A stretch of DNA of 64,000 nucleotides. Source: Staphylococcus simulans (GTDB taxonomy: Bacteria > Bacillota > Bacilli > Staphylococcales > Staphylococcaceae). The notes beneath the pieces are model-generated. The model was not told where the DNA came from and made no database searches. It worked only from the letters and a program-made list of their open reading frames with translations. The stretch covers positions 1 through 64,000 of the forward strand of contig NZ_PZGG01000005.1 of the NCBI RefSeq assembly GCF_003043455.1, in the 5' to 3' direction. The position numbers and the translations under genes are program-made. Shown in pieces: positions 1 through 9,800 of this stretch (position 1 is its first letter; each line of letters begins with the position of its first letter).

Positions 1-27
1 TAACAAAACTTACCTTAAATATAAGAA

Positions 28-67
28 AAGAACTGAAATCAGTGTTCATTTTCTGATTCCAGTTCTT
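28..67 (-). terminator. Intrinsic terminator of the acyltransferase gene
   Basis: An inverted repeat with arms AAGAACTG..ATCAG and CTGAT..CAGTTCTT is followed on the minus strand by TTTTCTTAT. It lies 15 bases beyond the stop codon of the acyltransferase gene, so it should end that transcript. Confidence 0.8.
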
Positions 68-81
68 GTGATTTATTCTAT

Positions 82-1935
82 TTATTTATCTTTTTTACTG
101 AGCCCCATTGTTTTAATGATTTCATCAGATAATGCTTTAACACCTGGATACTCTAAATGAATACCATCATATGCAAAGTACTCAGGATGTCCTGCTGAAC
201 GTTTATACCAATCGACGAGTTTAACGTTTTTATGTTCTTTAGCCGCTTCTTTCATCAATTGATTCACGTGTCCTTCATAAGAACGTGGTACACGTGTATT
301 GACTAAATAGATGTCAGCTTTACCAAATGAAGCAATAACATCATCTAATTGTTCTTTATTGAAGTCACCGTTGGTACCTAATTCAATAATGACTTGGTCA
401 CCTTTTTTATTATAGTGACTGTAATTTTGTTCAATTAATGGTTTCGCTTGATACATATTACGTCCAACTTTACCATCTATGACTGAATGCGGTACTTGTT
501 CTTTAAAGCGTTCACCGATATCTACCATGACAGAGTCACCGATTAATAAAGGTTTCACTTTATTGTAAACTTCAACTTGTTCTTCTGGCTGCTTACCGCC
601 GCCATTGCCTAAGAAGTCAATTTTGCCATATGGAACAGGACGTACCACATATTTATCAATCGCATTTGTATTGAATTGAGTGGCTTTATCCGCTGTTTTA
701 TCTTTACCATAATGATCAAAGACACCGGCTAAAATCACCGCAAATGGAATCGCAATGACTAATAATGCCAGCCAATGAACCCAAATACGTTTTGATTTCG
801 TTCTAAATGACAACATTTTGAAGCCTTGCTTTCTAAATGGTGTCTCAACATAACGATAAGACACTTCGGCCATAATGAACGTTAAAACTACATCTACGAC
901 ATACACCCACACTGGAATTTGCCCAGCTACAAAGTAGCGGTGCAATAAGACGATAATTGGGAAATGCCATAAATATAAACTATATGAGCGTTGTCCAATA
1001 TATACAAATAATGGATTTCCCATAAAGCGTGCTAATAATCCGCTTGGATGCACAACACTCGCAATTAAGAAGAGTGTAATCCCTGAAATCAAGTAGAAAC
1101 CACCATTGTAAATCCAATAACTTTGGTCTTCTACTACTACAAATAAAGTCATTAAAATCGCTAATGAGATTACTCCCATTAAATCAACTGACATACGTAC
1201 CGCTAGCGGCGGGTCTTTTCTCAAACGGTTCGGCGGCCATAAGAATGCGAGAATCACACCGAGTAATAACGTTTGTAAACGTGTATCTGTACCGAAGTAC
1301 ACACGAGAAAAATTCATGCCGGGATGTGTTATTAAGACCATTGCTAATAATGAAGCTAATGAGATAATCCAAAATATCAATACAATTTGTTTATGTTTCT
1401 TAACTTTAGCCAGTAATAAAATCAGAACTAAAGGAAAGAATAAATAGAATTGTTCTTCAATCGCAAGAGACCATAAATGTTTCAAAGGTTCAAATGAAAA
1501 TTGGTCGAAATAATTGACGTCTTTAGCAATATACCACCAGTTAGAGACGTAAAAAATTGCCGCAATCGCATCTTGTTTAACACGAAGTATTTCATCTCTT
1601 TGGAATAACAACGTAAATATCGTAGTTACACTGACCACAAACAACATGGCTGGAATTAAACGTTTAACACGTCTATACCAGAAGCGTTTTAAACTGATCG
1701 TTCCTGTTTGATGATGTTCTATTAATAAAAGACTTGTGATTAAATATCCAGAAATAACAAAGAACGTATCTACACCAAGAAATCCGCCTGATAGCCATTG
1801 TTTATTTAAATGATAGATAAGAATACCGAGCACCGCGATTGCTCTTAATCCATCTAAACCAGGCATATAGTTCATTTTTTTAGGTTTTACAGGTGATGCA
1901 CTGTTCTGAGTTGAACTGCGTTTCAAATTAGTCAT
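82..1935 (-). CDS. OatA-like membrane acyltransferase with SGNH domain
   Basis: This 617-residue protein has the two-part build of OatA-type enzymes. Residues ~25-400 form an acyltransferase-3 membrane domain that starts with the family motif around YMPGLDGLRAIAVL and contains about ten hydrophobic segments. Residues ~455-617 form an extracellular SGNH hydrolase-like domain. The catalytic elements are visible: GDS with Ser468, GTN with Asn522, and DGIH with Asp590 and His593. The family moves acetyl groups across the membrane onto cell-envelope sugars; in OatA the acceptor is the C6 hydroxyl of peptidoglycan MurNAc, which gives lysozyme resistance. S. aureus keeps its characterised oatA elsewhere and, as I recall, has a second homologue at this locus, so the acceptor here is uncertain. 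The start fits an AAAGG ribosome binding site 7 bases upstream. The gene is monocistronic between two terminators. Confidence 0.88.
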   Translation of the reverse strand: MTNLKRSSTQNSASPVKPKKMNYMPGLDGLRAIAVLGILIYHLNKQWLSGGFLGVDTFFVISGYLITSLLLIEHHQTGTISLKRFWYRRVKRLIPAMLFVVSVTTIFTLLFQRDEILRVKQDAIAAIFYVSNWWYIAKDVNYFDQFSFEPLKHLWSLAIEEQFYLFFPLVLILLLAKVKKHKQIVLIFWIISLASLLAMVLITHPGMNFSRVYFGTDTRLQTLLLGVILAFLWPPNRLRKDPPLAVRMSVDLMGVISLAILMTLFVVVEDQSYWIYNGGFYLISGITLFLIASVVHPSGLLARFMGNPLFVYIGQRSYSLYLWHFPIIVLLHRYFVAGQIPVWVYVVDVVLTFIMAEVSYRYVETPFRKQGFKMLSFRTKSKRIWVHWLALLVIAIPFAVILAGVFDHYGKDKTADKATQFNTNAIDKYVVRPVPYGKIDFLGNGGGKQPEEQVEVYNKVKPLLIGDSVMVDIGERFKEQVPHSVIDGKVGRNMYQAKPLIEQNYSHYNKKGDQVIIELGTNGDFNKEQLDDVIASFGKADIYLVNTRVPRSYEGHVNQLMKEAAKEHKNVKLVDWYKRSAGHPEYFAYDGIHLEYPGVKALSDEIIKTMGLSKKDK

Positions 1936-2022
1936 GCATATACCTTTCTTTCTGATTTAAGATTTTGCGTGGTTCATTGTGCTCTATGTATATGACAGAA
2001 CACGTGAGTGTCATAATTACCA

Positions 2023-2051
2023 ATTGTAATATTAATGTAATAATCTTGCAA
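2023..2051 (-). promoter_or_regulatory. Predicted sigma-A promoter of the acyltransferase gene
   Basis: On the minus strand, TTGCAA (2051-2046) and TACAAT (2028-2023) are separated by exactly 17 bases. This would give a leader of about 80 bases before the start at 1935. It is a motif match only. Confidence 0.45.
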
Positions 2052-2149
2052 TATCAAGATATTTTATAGTAATTTGAATAAATCTTTTATTTAGCATGAG
2101 TCGCACAACTCATTTGTAACAATTTTGTGAACAAGTACAATTAGAACAA

Positions 2150-2206
2150 AAAAACGACTTACCGTCTTCAGCTATTTTTCATAAGCTTTAAACAGATAAG
2201 TCGTTT
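2150..2206 (-). terminator. Intrinsic terminator of sufT
   Basis: Arms AAACGACTTA and TAAGTCGTTT, extended inward by a G-U-tolerant stem (CTGTTT with AGACGG), are followed on the minus strand by a run of seven T. The hairpin lies about 30 bases downstream of the sufT stop. Confidence 0.75.
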
Positions 2207-2235
2207 CTCTTCTTATATCATTGGCATGATATCTC

Positions 2236-2544
2236 TTAGCTCACGCCTAAAGCGATTTTCGCGTAGCGTGACATCATATCTTTATTCCATGGCGGATTCC
2301 AAACAACATTCACTTCAGTATCTTGAATTTCTGGAATTTCTGCAAGCGCCATTTTGATTTGTTCAATAATTTGCGGTCCTAAAGGACAACCCATTGATGT
2401 TAATGTCATCTCTACTTTACATAAACCATCGTCTTCGAGATTGACTTTATATACTAAACCTAAGTTGACGATATCAATGCCGAGCTCAGGGTCAATTACG
2501 TTCTCTAATGCACCTAAGATATTATCTTTTAATGCTTCATCCAT
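2236..2544 (-). CDS. sufT: SufT-like Fe-S cluster maturation factor (DUF59/MIP18)
   Basis: A single-domain DUF59 protein of 102 residues. Its core is ALENVIDPELGIDIVNLGLVY, followed by the conserved segment TSMGCPLG, whose cysteine is the typical conserved one of the family. Stand-alone DUF59 proteins support maturation of iron-sulfur proteins. The S. aureus protein at the equivalent locus, close to cdr and addAB, has been named SufT and matters when Fe-S demand is high. I place the start at the second methionine (MDEALKD), because AGAGGTG lies 6 bases before it; a start 21 bases upstream would include this binding site in the coding region. The gene is monocistronic. The family assignment is firm; the symbol rests on synteny and family. 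Confidence 0.85.
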   Translation of the reverse strand: MDEALKDNILGALENVIDPELGIDIVNLGLVYKVNLEDDGLCKVEMTLTSMGCPLGPQIIEQIKMALAEIPEIQDTEVNVVWNPPWNKDMMSRYAKIALGVS

Positions 2545-2579
2545 TTTTTTCACCTCTTTATGCAATTATGGTTATTATC

Positions 2580-2608
2580 AATATATCAAATATCCGACAA
2601 AACTCCAA
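2580..2608 (-). promoter_or_regulatory. Predicted sigma-A promoter of sufT
   Basis: On the minus strand, TTGGAG (2608-2603) and TATATT (2585-2580) stand 17 bases apart, about 36 bases before the chosen sufT start. Motif match only. Confidence 0.45.
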
Positions 2609-2680
2609 TAAAATGCTATTATAGGAATACATTCACGAAAAATGAATCAGCCTATTTATAGACAATGTTTCATATAAGAA

Positions 2681-2730
2681 GATTGAGTCGTTTAACTACT
2701 CAATCATCCATTTTATGCGTGTACACGCAT
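2681..2730. promoter_or_regulatory. Two adjacent palindromes in the sufT / HAD hydrolase divergent region
   Basis: An inverted repeat with 8-base arms GATTGAGT and ACTCAATC (2681-2705, 9-base loop) is followed 9 bases on by a gapless 16-base palindrome ATGCGTGTACACGCAT (2715-2730). No T-run follows either, so they do not look like terminators. The gapless palindrome has the form of a dimeric repressor site and ends 40 bases before the hydrolase start codon. No regulator can be named. Confidence 0.4.
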
Positions 2731-2770
2731 TCAGATTTAATTATCAACTTAAGCACAAGGAGATTTTATT

Positions 2771-3616
2771 ATGGAACCTTATTTAATTTGTTTAGATTTA
2801 GACGGAACATTATTAAATGACGAAAAAGAAATTTCACCTTATACATTCAAAGTTTTACAAACATTAAAAGAACAAGGTCACCATATCATGATTGCGACAG
2901 GCAGACCTTTCAGAGCGAGCCGCCCTTATTATGACCAATTGGGTTTAGATACTCCGATTGTCAATTTCAATGGTGCCTATGTGCATAATCCTACAGATGC
3001 AGACTTCCCAGTCACACACGAAACGTTGGATCCGGATTTAGCTTCAAGCATTATTGAAGCGCTACGTAATATGCATGTTAAAAATATTATTGCTGAAGTG
3101 AAAGACCATGTCTTTATCGATACGTACGATGAACACTTATTCGAAGGTTTCTCTATGGGTAATCCTAAAATCGAAACTGGAGATATTGTCAGCCAATTAA
3201 ATGAATCACCCACTTCTATTTTAATTGAAGCAGAAGAACACATGATTCCAAGAGTAAAACAAATGCTGTCACGTTTCTTCGCAGAAAGTATCGAACATCG
3301 CCGCTGGGGCGCACCGTTTCCAGTTATAGAGATTGTTAAACGGGGTATAAGTAAAGCAAGAGGTATAGATAGTGTGAAAGACGTACTTGGTGTCGACCGT
3401 AATCACATTATTGCCTTTGGAGATGAAGATAACGATACCGAAATGATTAAATATGCCAAACACGGTGTAGCCATGGACAATGGCTTAGAAGAACTTAAAC
3501 ACATTGCAAAAGAAACGACGCATTCTAACAACCAAGACGGTATCGGTCGCTATTTAAATGACTTTTTCAGTTTAAATATTCCTTATCAAGAAAGCGCAAA
3601 TGTGCATTCTTGTTAA
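2771..3616 (+). CDS. HAD-superfamily Cof-type sugar-phosphate phosphatase
   Basis: A 281-residue Cof/YidA-type (HAD subfamily IIB) hydrolase. Motif I is DLDGTLLND near residue 9, with the nucleophile Asp and the acid/base Asp two residues later. Motif II is the Thr in IATGRPF. Motif III is the Lys in GISKARGI. Motif IV is GDEDNDTEM near residue 217. The region between residues ~85 and 185 is the substrate-selecting cap. Relatives remove phosphate from sugar phosphates, PLP or flavin precursors, and the exact substrate cannot be read from the sequence. The start is supported by AAGGAG 8 bases upstream. The transcript probably ends at the hairpin at 3634-3695. The last residues (ESANVHSC) extend slightly past the usual domain end. 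Confidence 0.88.
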   Translation: MEPYLICLDLDGTLLNDEKEISPYTFKVLQTLKEQGHHIMIATGRPFRASRPYYDQLGLDTPIVNFNGAYVHNPTDADFPVTHETLDPDLASSIIEALRNMHVKNIIAEVKDHVFIDTYDEHLFEGFSMGNPKIETGDIVSQLNESPTSILIEAEEHMIPRVKQMLSRFFAESIEHRRWGAPFPVIEIVKRGISKARGIDSVKDVLGVDRNHIIAFGDEDNDTEMIKYAKHGVAMDNGLEELKHIAKETTHSNNQDGIGRYLNDFFSLNIPYQESANVHSC

Positions 3617-3633
3617 TATAAATCTTATCAATT

Positions 3634-3695
3634 CAAGGTTTGCAAGTGTTTTAAAGACAATCTATTATGACACTTTGTATGAACCTTGTTTTTTT
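3634..3695 (+). terminator. Terminator of the HAD hydrolase gene overlapping the cdr promoter
   Basis: Arms CAAGGTT (3634-3640) and AACCTTG (3682-3688), with a second inner pairing CAAGTG/CACTTTG, are followed by seven T. The loop contains a good promoter: TTGCAA at 3640-3645, 17 bases, then TATTAT at 3663-3668. A transcript starting there would lack the left arm, so the hairpin could stop read-through from the hydrolase gene without blocking cdr. Confidence 0.65.
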
Positions 3696-3722
3696 ATATA
3701 ACACAACAATGGAGGTAAATTC

Positions 3723-5045
3723 ATGACGCATATTATTATTGTCGGCGGTGTCGCTGGCGGCGCAACAGTCGCAAGCCAATTACGTCGATTAAATTCAGAG
3801 TATAAGATAACAGTGTACGAGAAAGACCGCGATGTAACATTTGCGAACTGTGGTTTGCCTTATTATTTAGGCGGCATTATTCCAGATCGTTCTCAATTGC
3901 TCAATTACACACCTCAAGCCTTGAAAGACCAAAAAGACATCGATGCACATGTCTATCATGAAGTCACACATGTTGACCCTTCTAAAAAAGAAGTGACAGT
4001 CAAAAATAGAGAGACCGGCGAAACATTTACAGATGCTTACGACAAATTAATTTTAAGCCCAGGTTGTCGTGCTAATTCTCTTGATCTTGATACAGACATG
4101 GCATTCACATTACGTAACTTAGAAGACACAGATGCCATTGAGAACTACATTAAACAAAACAACGTTAAAAAGGTATTGATTGTCGGTGCTGGTTACATTT
4201 CATTAGAAGTGTTAGAAAATCTACATCATCATGGTTTAGAAACCGTATTGATTCATCGTTCAGATAAAGTGAATAAGTTCATGGACCAAGATATGAACCA
4301 AGTCATCTTTGATGCAATGGATGAACGCCAAATTGACTATCGTCTTAACGAAGAAATTAAAGACGTCAATGGCAAAACAGTCCACTTCAAATCAGGGAAA
4401 CAAGAAGACTTCGATATGATCATTGAAGGACTAGGTATTGTACCGAACAATGAATCATTTAAAGATACTGACATCCAATTAGATGACGATGGTTATGTTC
4501 CTGTCAATAAATACTTCCAAACTAATTTTAGTGATATTTATGCCATCGGCGATATTGCTTCTTACTATTATCGTCATGTTGACTTACCGACACGCGTACC
4601 ATTAGCTTGGGGTGCACATCGTGCTGCCAGCATTGTAGCGCAACACATCGCTTTAGACAGCGCACCACCATTTAAAGGTTTCCTAGGTGCAAACGCGGTG
4701 AAATTCTTTGATTACACTTTAACAAGTGTCGGCATCTCACCAAATGAACTGGAGCACTTTAACTACGATATGACTGAAAATGAACAATACAACCATGCCA
4801 GCTACTTCCCTGGCGCAGAACGTGTTCATTTACGTGTGTATTTCGACAAAGATACGCGCCGTATTTTACGTGCTGCCGCAGTCGGTAAAGCAGGCGCAGA
4901 TAAACGTATTGATGTTCTATCAATGGCCATGCAAAACAATATGACGATTGATGAATTAACTGAATTTGAACCTGCTTATGCCCCACCTTACAGTTCACCC
5001 AAAGATATTATCAATATGGTGGGTTATAAAGCACAATCTAAATAA
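3723..5045 (+). CDS. cdr: Coenzyme A disulfide reductase
   Basis: A 440-residue flavoprotein of the pyridine nucleotide-disulfide reductase family, close to the S. aureus CoADR length of 438. It reduces CoA disulfide with NADPH. Staphylococci lack glutathione and rely on CoA as a major low-molecular-weight thiol. The N-terminal FAD site is [13 protein letters not shown] (residues 5-17). The single active-site cysteine is Cys43 in [12 protein letters not shown], the distinctive one-cysteine arrangement of CoADR. The NAD(P) site is [15 protein letters not shown] (near 149-163), and the second FAD contact is YAIGDIAS near 275. The C-terminal third is the dimerisation domain. Ribosome binding site GGAGG lies 7 bases before the ATG. 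It probably has its own promoter (3640-3668). Confidence 0.95.
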   Translation: MTHIIIVGGVAGGATVASQLRRLNSEYKITVYEKDRDVTFANCGLPYYLGGIIPDRSQLLNYTPQALKDQKDIDAHVYHEVTHVDPSKKEVTVKNRETGETFTDAYDKLILSPGCRANSLDLDTDMAFTLRNLEDTDAIENYIKQNNVKKVLIVGAGYISLEVLENLHHHGLETVLIHRSDKVNKFMDQDMNQVIFDAMDERQIDYRLNEEIKDVNGKTVHFKSGKQEDFDMIIEGLGIVPNNESFKDTDIQLDDDGYVPVNKYFQTNFSDIYAIGDIASYYYRHVDLPTRVPLAWGAHRAASIVAQHIALDSAPPFKGFLGANAVKFFDYTLTSVGISPNELEHFNYDMTENEQYNHASYFPGAERVHLRVYFDKDTRRILRAAAVGKAGADKRIDVLSMAMQNNMTIDELTEFEPAYAPPYSSPKDIINMVGYKAQSK

Positions 5046-5059
5046 TATATATTATTTAG
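5038..5059. repeat. Perfect 22-base AT palindrome at the cdr stop codon
   Basis: Arms CTAAATAATAT and ATATTATTTAG meet with no loop and include the cdr stop codon. It could fold weakly in RNA or be a protein-binding site. There is no T-run, so it is a poor terminator. Confidence 0.4.
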
Positions 5060-5104
5060 ATAAAAACCATAAAACCATCAAGTATTCAAAAATAATTTCA
5101 AAAT

Positions 5105-5123
5105 AATTATAATCATTATAATT
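5105..5123. promoter_or_regulatory. Perfect PerR-type box upstream of the UPF0344 gene
   Basis: Positions 5107-5121 read TTATAATCATTATAA, an exact match to the PerR consensus (TTATAAT, one base, ATTATAA). The symmetry extends two bases further on each side. It lies 59 bases before the UPF0344 start and ahead of a possible -10 (TATCAT, 5141-5146), so a bound repressor would cover the -35 region. Fur-family boxes overlap in sequence, so Fur binding cannot be excluded. Confidence 0.65.
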
Positions 5124-5179
5124 AAGCTAAGGTTATATGTTATCATAGATACGGAATATTGAAGAAATGGGGAAATTAC

Positions 5180-5575
5180 ATGTTACATTTACACATTTTC
5201 AGCTGGGTCATCGGGATTATTTTATTTATCGCAGCTTATTTCAGTTTTAAATCACCCGGTGCACCTAAGAAAGCTTACAAACCGTTGCACATGGCATTAC
5301 GTTTGTTCTTAGTACTGATTTTATTCAGTGGTGTGTGGCAAGTTGTTGTAGAGTTCGCTACTGCAACAGGTAGTGCACATATGTTACTCACATTAAAAAT
5401 GATTTGTGGTATCGCAGTTGTCGCTTTAATGGAAGTGACATTAATCCGCAAAGAACGTTCAGTTTCACACACAGGTTTATTCTGGGGTACGATTATCCTA
5501 ATCATTATCACAATGGCATTAGGTATTATCTTACCAGAAGGACCAATTTCAAGCCTATTCGGCATTGGTAATTAA
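5180..5575 (+). CDS. UPF0344 (YisL-like) membrane protein
   Basis: A 131-residue integral membrane protein with four hydrophobic helices. It matches the UPF0344/YisL family throughout: MLHLHIFSW at the start, KPLHMALRLF, HMLLTLKMICG and a C-terminal LPEGPISSLFGIG. The biochemical function of the family is unknown. The start at 5180 is chosen because the family begins with MLHLH, and GGGGA lies 5-9 bases upstream; the frame is open 21 bases further with no better site. The gene stands alone between cdr and a strong terminator. A PerR-type box upstream suggests control by peroxide or metal status, which would be a clue to its role. Confidence 0.85.
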   Translation: MLHLHIFSWVIGIILFIAAYFSFKSPGAPKKAYKPLHMALRLFLVLILFSGVWQVVVEFATATGSAHMLLTLKMICGIAVVALMEVTLIRKERSVSHTGLFWGTIILIIITMALGIILPEGPISSLFGIGN

Positions 5576-5585
5576 TAAGATAATC

Positions 5586-5618
5586 AAAGCTCGTCACACT
5601 GTGTGATGAGCTTTTTTT
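5586..5618 (+). terminator. Intrinsic terminator of the UPF0344 gene
   Basis: A nearly perfect hairpin with arms AAAGCTCGTCACAC and GTGTGATGAGCTTT runs directly into a T-run. It starts 10 bases beyond the stop codon. Confidence 0.9.
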
Positions 5619-5667
5619 ATTGCATTTTAACTTTAAGTGAAAATTAATTATTCTTTTTTATATACGA

Positions 5668-5712
5668 AAAGACCCGAGTTGAAACATCATCATTTCAACT
5701 CGGGCTTTATTA
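5668..5712 (-). terminator. Terminator of the FAH-family gene
   Basis: Arms CCCGAGTTGAAA (5673-5684) and TTTCAACTCGGG (5693-5704) enclose 8 bases. T-rich sequence follows on both strands, so it may also back up the terminator at 5586. Confidence 0.8.
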
Positions 5713-5749
5713 CAATTATATGCTTAATTAAAAGCTTTTAAATCATTTA

Positions 5750-6661
5750 TTACTCTTCTTCTTTAGCAATAAAGTTAGTTAAAGTACCGATATTATCAAT
5801 TGTAACTTTAACTTCATCACCAGGTTGTAAATATTGAGGTGGATTCATACCTGCCCCAACACCTGATGGTGTACCTGTCGCAATGATATCACCAGGATGT
5901 AGTGCGACATATTTAGAGATTTCTGCGATTAATTCATCAATTTTAAGAATCATTTGGCTTGTATTGCCATCTTGACGAATTTCATTATTTACTTTTGTGA
6001 CGATATTTACGTCTTCAGGTGTCGGTAATTCATCTTTAGTAACGATATAAGGACCCATTGGGCAACCGCCAGTTAAGCTTTTAGATAAAAAGGCTTGGTC
6101 TTGTTGGCGTTGTGCTGTACGGTCTGTGATATCGTTGATGATTGTATAACCGTAAACATAGTCTAATGCTAAACCTTTAGGAATTTTTTCACCTGATTTA
6201 CCGATAACAACTCCTAATTCACCTTCATAATCGAGTGTATCTGTAATATCTTTGTGATTAGGGATTGTCGCTTCATCACCTGTTAAAGATGATGCTGCTT
6301 TTGTGAACACGTATAAGCGTTCTACACTATGATTCAATTCATCCGCATGTTCTTTATAGTTACGTCCAAATGCGATCACATTGTTTGGCGGTGTCACAGG
6401 CGGTAAGAATTCTAAATCCGCAAATTGTACTTTATAGTCTTCAGAATTTGGACTATCTATCGCTGCGACAACTGCTTTACGCACTTGTTCTTGGAAATCT
6501 AATGTATGGTTTTGTTCTAAACCTTCTAATAATGTCTTAGGATGGAAGTCGCCTTCACCAAAATCTGCGAAAACTTTTCTTAAATCCCAAGCTGCTTCTT
6601 CACGTTTTACTTTCACACCATACGATGTTTCATCATTATATTTGAATGATAAAAATTTCAT
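5750..6661 (-). CDS. Fumarylacetoacetate hydrolase-family protein
   Basis: A 303-residue FAH-family enzyme. The small N-terminal domain (to ~75) is followed by the catalytic fold with [15 protein letters not shown], the metal-binding acidic pair in [15 protein letters not shown], and the C-terminal signature [23 protein letters not shown]. Family members cleave C-C bonds in 2,4-dioxo acids or decarboxylate oxaloacetate with Mg2+ or Mn2+. The substrate cannot be assigned, and no aromatic-degradation genes are nearby. The start is supported by GAGGAG 9 bases upstream. The gene is transcribed alone on the minus strand. As I recall, the same gene follows addA in S. aureus, so it belongs to the conserved core of the block. 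Confidence 0.88.
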   Translation of the reverse strand: MKFLSFKYNDETSYGVKVKREEAAWDLRKVFADFGEGDFHPKTLLEGLEQNHTLDFQEQVRKAVVAAIDSPNSEDYKVQFADLEFLPPVTPPNNVIAFGRNYKEHADELNHSVERLYVFTKAASSLTGDEATIPNHKDITDTLDYEGELGVVIGKSGEKIPKGLALDYVYGYTIINDITDRTAQRQQDQAFLSKSLTGGCPMGPYIVTKDELPTPEDVNIVTKVNNEIRQDGNTSQMILKIDELIAEISKYVALHPGDIIATGTPSGVGAGMNPPQYLQPGDEVKVTIDNIGTLTNFIAKEEE

Positions 6662-6763
6662 TCAATATCAGCTCCTCATCTCAATCTTAATTTACATTAT
6701 AACTGTATTTTCAGAAAAATAACAAATATTTAATAAACACTTCCAAATATAGGGAGTGATAAT

Positions 6764-6826
6764 ATGAAAATACAAACTAAACGTTTAATCCTCTTAATTA
6801 TCTCTACCCTGTCCATTTGGAATTAA
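6764..6826 (+). CDS. Possible 20-residue hydrophobic peptide
   Basis: A short reading frame begins [20 protein letters not shown] and stops. A strong ribosome binding site (AGGGAGTG) sits 5 bases before its ATG. The peptide has a positively charged N-terminus and one hydrophobic stretch, like a small membrane peptide. It converges with addA, and the two stop codons overlap in TTAA. I do not recognise it. No obvious promoter or terminator flanks it, so it could be chance. Confidence 0.3.
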   Translation: MKIQTKRLILLIISTLSIWN

Positions 6827-9800
6827 TGCGATGGATCATCTAATCTTAATTCACCATATTGGAAGAAATAAAGTGAACCTTTGACTTTCGTCTTTAAAAT
6901 GGTCTCAAGTGCTGCTTGATAGTAGTACATCTGCACTTTATAACGCGCCTTTAACCTTTCACCAACTTCTTCATCTGTCTCACTTTTACGTTGGTTAAAG
7001 GCATCTGTTTTATAGTCCACAAAGTAATACTGCCCATCTTGTCGATAAATCAAGTCAATCATCCCTTGGATAATAGAAACATCCTCATTTTGATCCATGT
7101 CATGATCGACTTTACTTTGGTTGACCACAAAGGGCACTTCACGCATAATTTGATCACTTTGCGCAATCTTCATATAAAGCTCACTATTAATAAAGTCCAT
7201 GACTTGTTTCATACGAATATCTTGTTTCGCATCATCTTCAATAATATTTTTCTCAATCAGACGATCAATATATTGATCTAGTTCATCTTCAGTCATACGT
7301 TCAGGTTTAAATGGTAAATGCTGCATTACTGTATGCATCAATGTCCCGATTTCATTGGCTTTACGCTTTTGATGCTGACGTAAAAATTGCGGACGCTCAT
7401 AAGTCGACGCACCTAAACGATATTGACGGACACGTTCATAACTCGTGCCGCTTTCTTCTGTTTCTAGTTGACGTTTCAACTCAGATACAGATTGTTTTGT
7501 CGGTTTAACCATGTCTTTTTGATACGGATATTCAAACGCTAATTGACGTTCAATTTGACGTTCAACTTCTGGTTGACCAGATTGATAATGAATAATGTCA
7601 GATACTGTACGATATTCTTCTTTATTATCTTCTGCTTCATCAGGTTTGATATCACTATAATCATCAATCTGTATTTCTACTTTAGGTTGAAGTGGTAATG
7701 CTAAATCTTCAATGTCCTGTTCGAATTTCAAATCATTAGTAATGCTGTGAGATTGATATTTCGCATAAATAGGATAAATCAATTCAAATGGCGTTTTCGC
7801 ACTTAAACGATAGCTGACAGGCAACTTATCCCCAGCGATTGATGTCCCGACCATTTTATCTAATGCTTGCTCACTCTTCACGCGTCCAATTAAGAATAAT
7901 TGTTCTTTGGCTCTGGTTAATGCCACATACATCAAACGCATTTCTTCAGAAATAATTTCATTTTCATTAATGGCTTTAAGCGTCACAGAAGCAAGTGATG
8001 GGAACGTAATATCTAGTTCAGTATCAAAGTAAGTTAAGCCTAACCCGTATTTCTGATTTAAAATGACTGGCTGACTTAAATCTTGCTTATTAAACTGTTT
8101 ACTCAAACCAGAATAAATCACAAACGGGAACTCTAAACCTTTACTTGAGTGAATGGTCATCATGCGCACTACATCATCATTTGGACCAACAACATTCTCT
8201 TCACCGAAATCTTGACCTCTTTCGATTAATTCATCGATAAATCGAATGAATTGGAAGAGCCCTCTGAAGCTGGATTTCTCAAACTCTACGGCTTTGTTGA
8301 ATAAACCATAAAGGTTTGCACGTCGACCTTTACCACCGATCAAACCACTGAAATATTGAATCACAAAGCGGTTGTTGTAGAAGCGGTCAATCAATTGATA
8401 GACCGGATGTTTTAAACTGAACGCTTGATAAAACGCTAAATCATCTAAAAAGTCTTGAAGTTTTTGAACTAAGCCTGCATCCGCTTCTTCACTCTGCATA
8501 TAATGTTGAATCGATTGATAGAAATAATCATCATTCGGGCTGACAATACGAATACTTGCGAGCTCATCTTCTGTAAATTGATAAATGACAGAGCGCATCA
8601 GACCGACTAAGTAGATGTCTTGAAGCGGATTATCTACTGTTCTTAAGAAAGACAAGACCAGTCTGACTTCGGTTTGTTCGAAGTATCCTTCCTTACTATT
8701 TACATGAAACGGTATATCTCGGTCTTTAAACACTTGCTGTAAGGCACGAGAACGACTATACCCACGTTCTAAAATTACAATATCTTTATACGTCGGTTTG
8801 CGATAAGTCTTGTTTTTAATATCATAAACTTCATGTTCATTTAAAATGGTTTCAACTTGATTCACAATATATTCCGCTTCTTGTTCATCACCTGTCAGTT
8901 CCGACTCTGCTTCCTCTACTAAAACATTTAAATGTAATGGATGCGGTCTATCATCAAATGGTGCCCCGAAATACAATTGCGCGGCTTCATCATAAACAAT
9001 TTCACCTACTGCCTCATCCATCATATGTTTGAATAAATAGTTAGTCGTTGAAAGCACTTCGGGTCTAGAACGGAAGTTTTGTGATAAATCGATACGCATA
9101 CCTGAACTACCGTCTATATTAAATCGATTGTATTTTTCAATAAACAAACTAGGATCCGCTTGTCTGAACTTATAAATCGATTGTTTCACGTCACCTACCA
9201 TAAAGAGGTTGCCGTTTGTTTCATCACCGCGTTTTAAACAGCTTAAAATCTGTTCTTGGACTCGGTTTGTATCTTGATATTCATCGACTAAGATTTCGTC
9301 GAAGCGGTCACGGTAATGACGGGCAATTTCAGTAGGATTCCCTGCTTCATCCATCAAGATTTGTAACGCAAAGTGTTCATAGTCAGAGAAGTCCAGTATA
9401 TTACGACTGCGCTTTTTCACACTGAATTGTTCAATCACATCTTGTGTAATCTGCGCTAATACGGCTACTCTAGGTGCCAAAGTCTGCATATCTGCTTTTA
9501 AATCTTCAGCTGAACGTGAGAAATAATCTTTTTTCACTTTCTCAACGGCTGCTTTATAATCGTCATAATAAGATTTCGCAAGTTTCAGTCCTTCTTCAAA
9601 GCCCTCATTCGCTTCTTTAAGCTTCTTAGTAATACTTGGAAAACGTTTTGGCAATTGATGTTCACTGATTAATTCAGTATTTAAAACATCACCTTCCATA
9701 GCACGTGCTAAGAAAGCACGCTCACTTTCAACCACTTCTAAATGCTTTTCGACACCGGCGAATTCATGATATAAGTCGTAACTCTTATTTAAGTTTTCAA

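Noticed and set aside
1164-1372. Two short frames inside the acyltransferase gene
   Set aside because: They lie in other frames within a well-supported gene and show no start signals.
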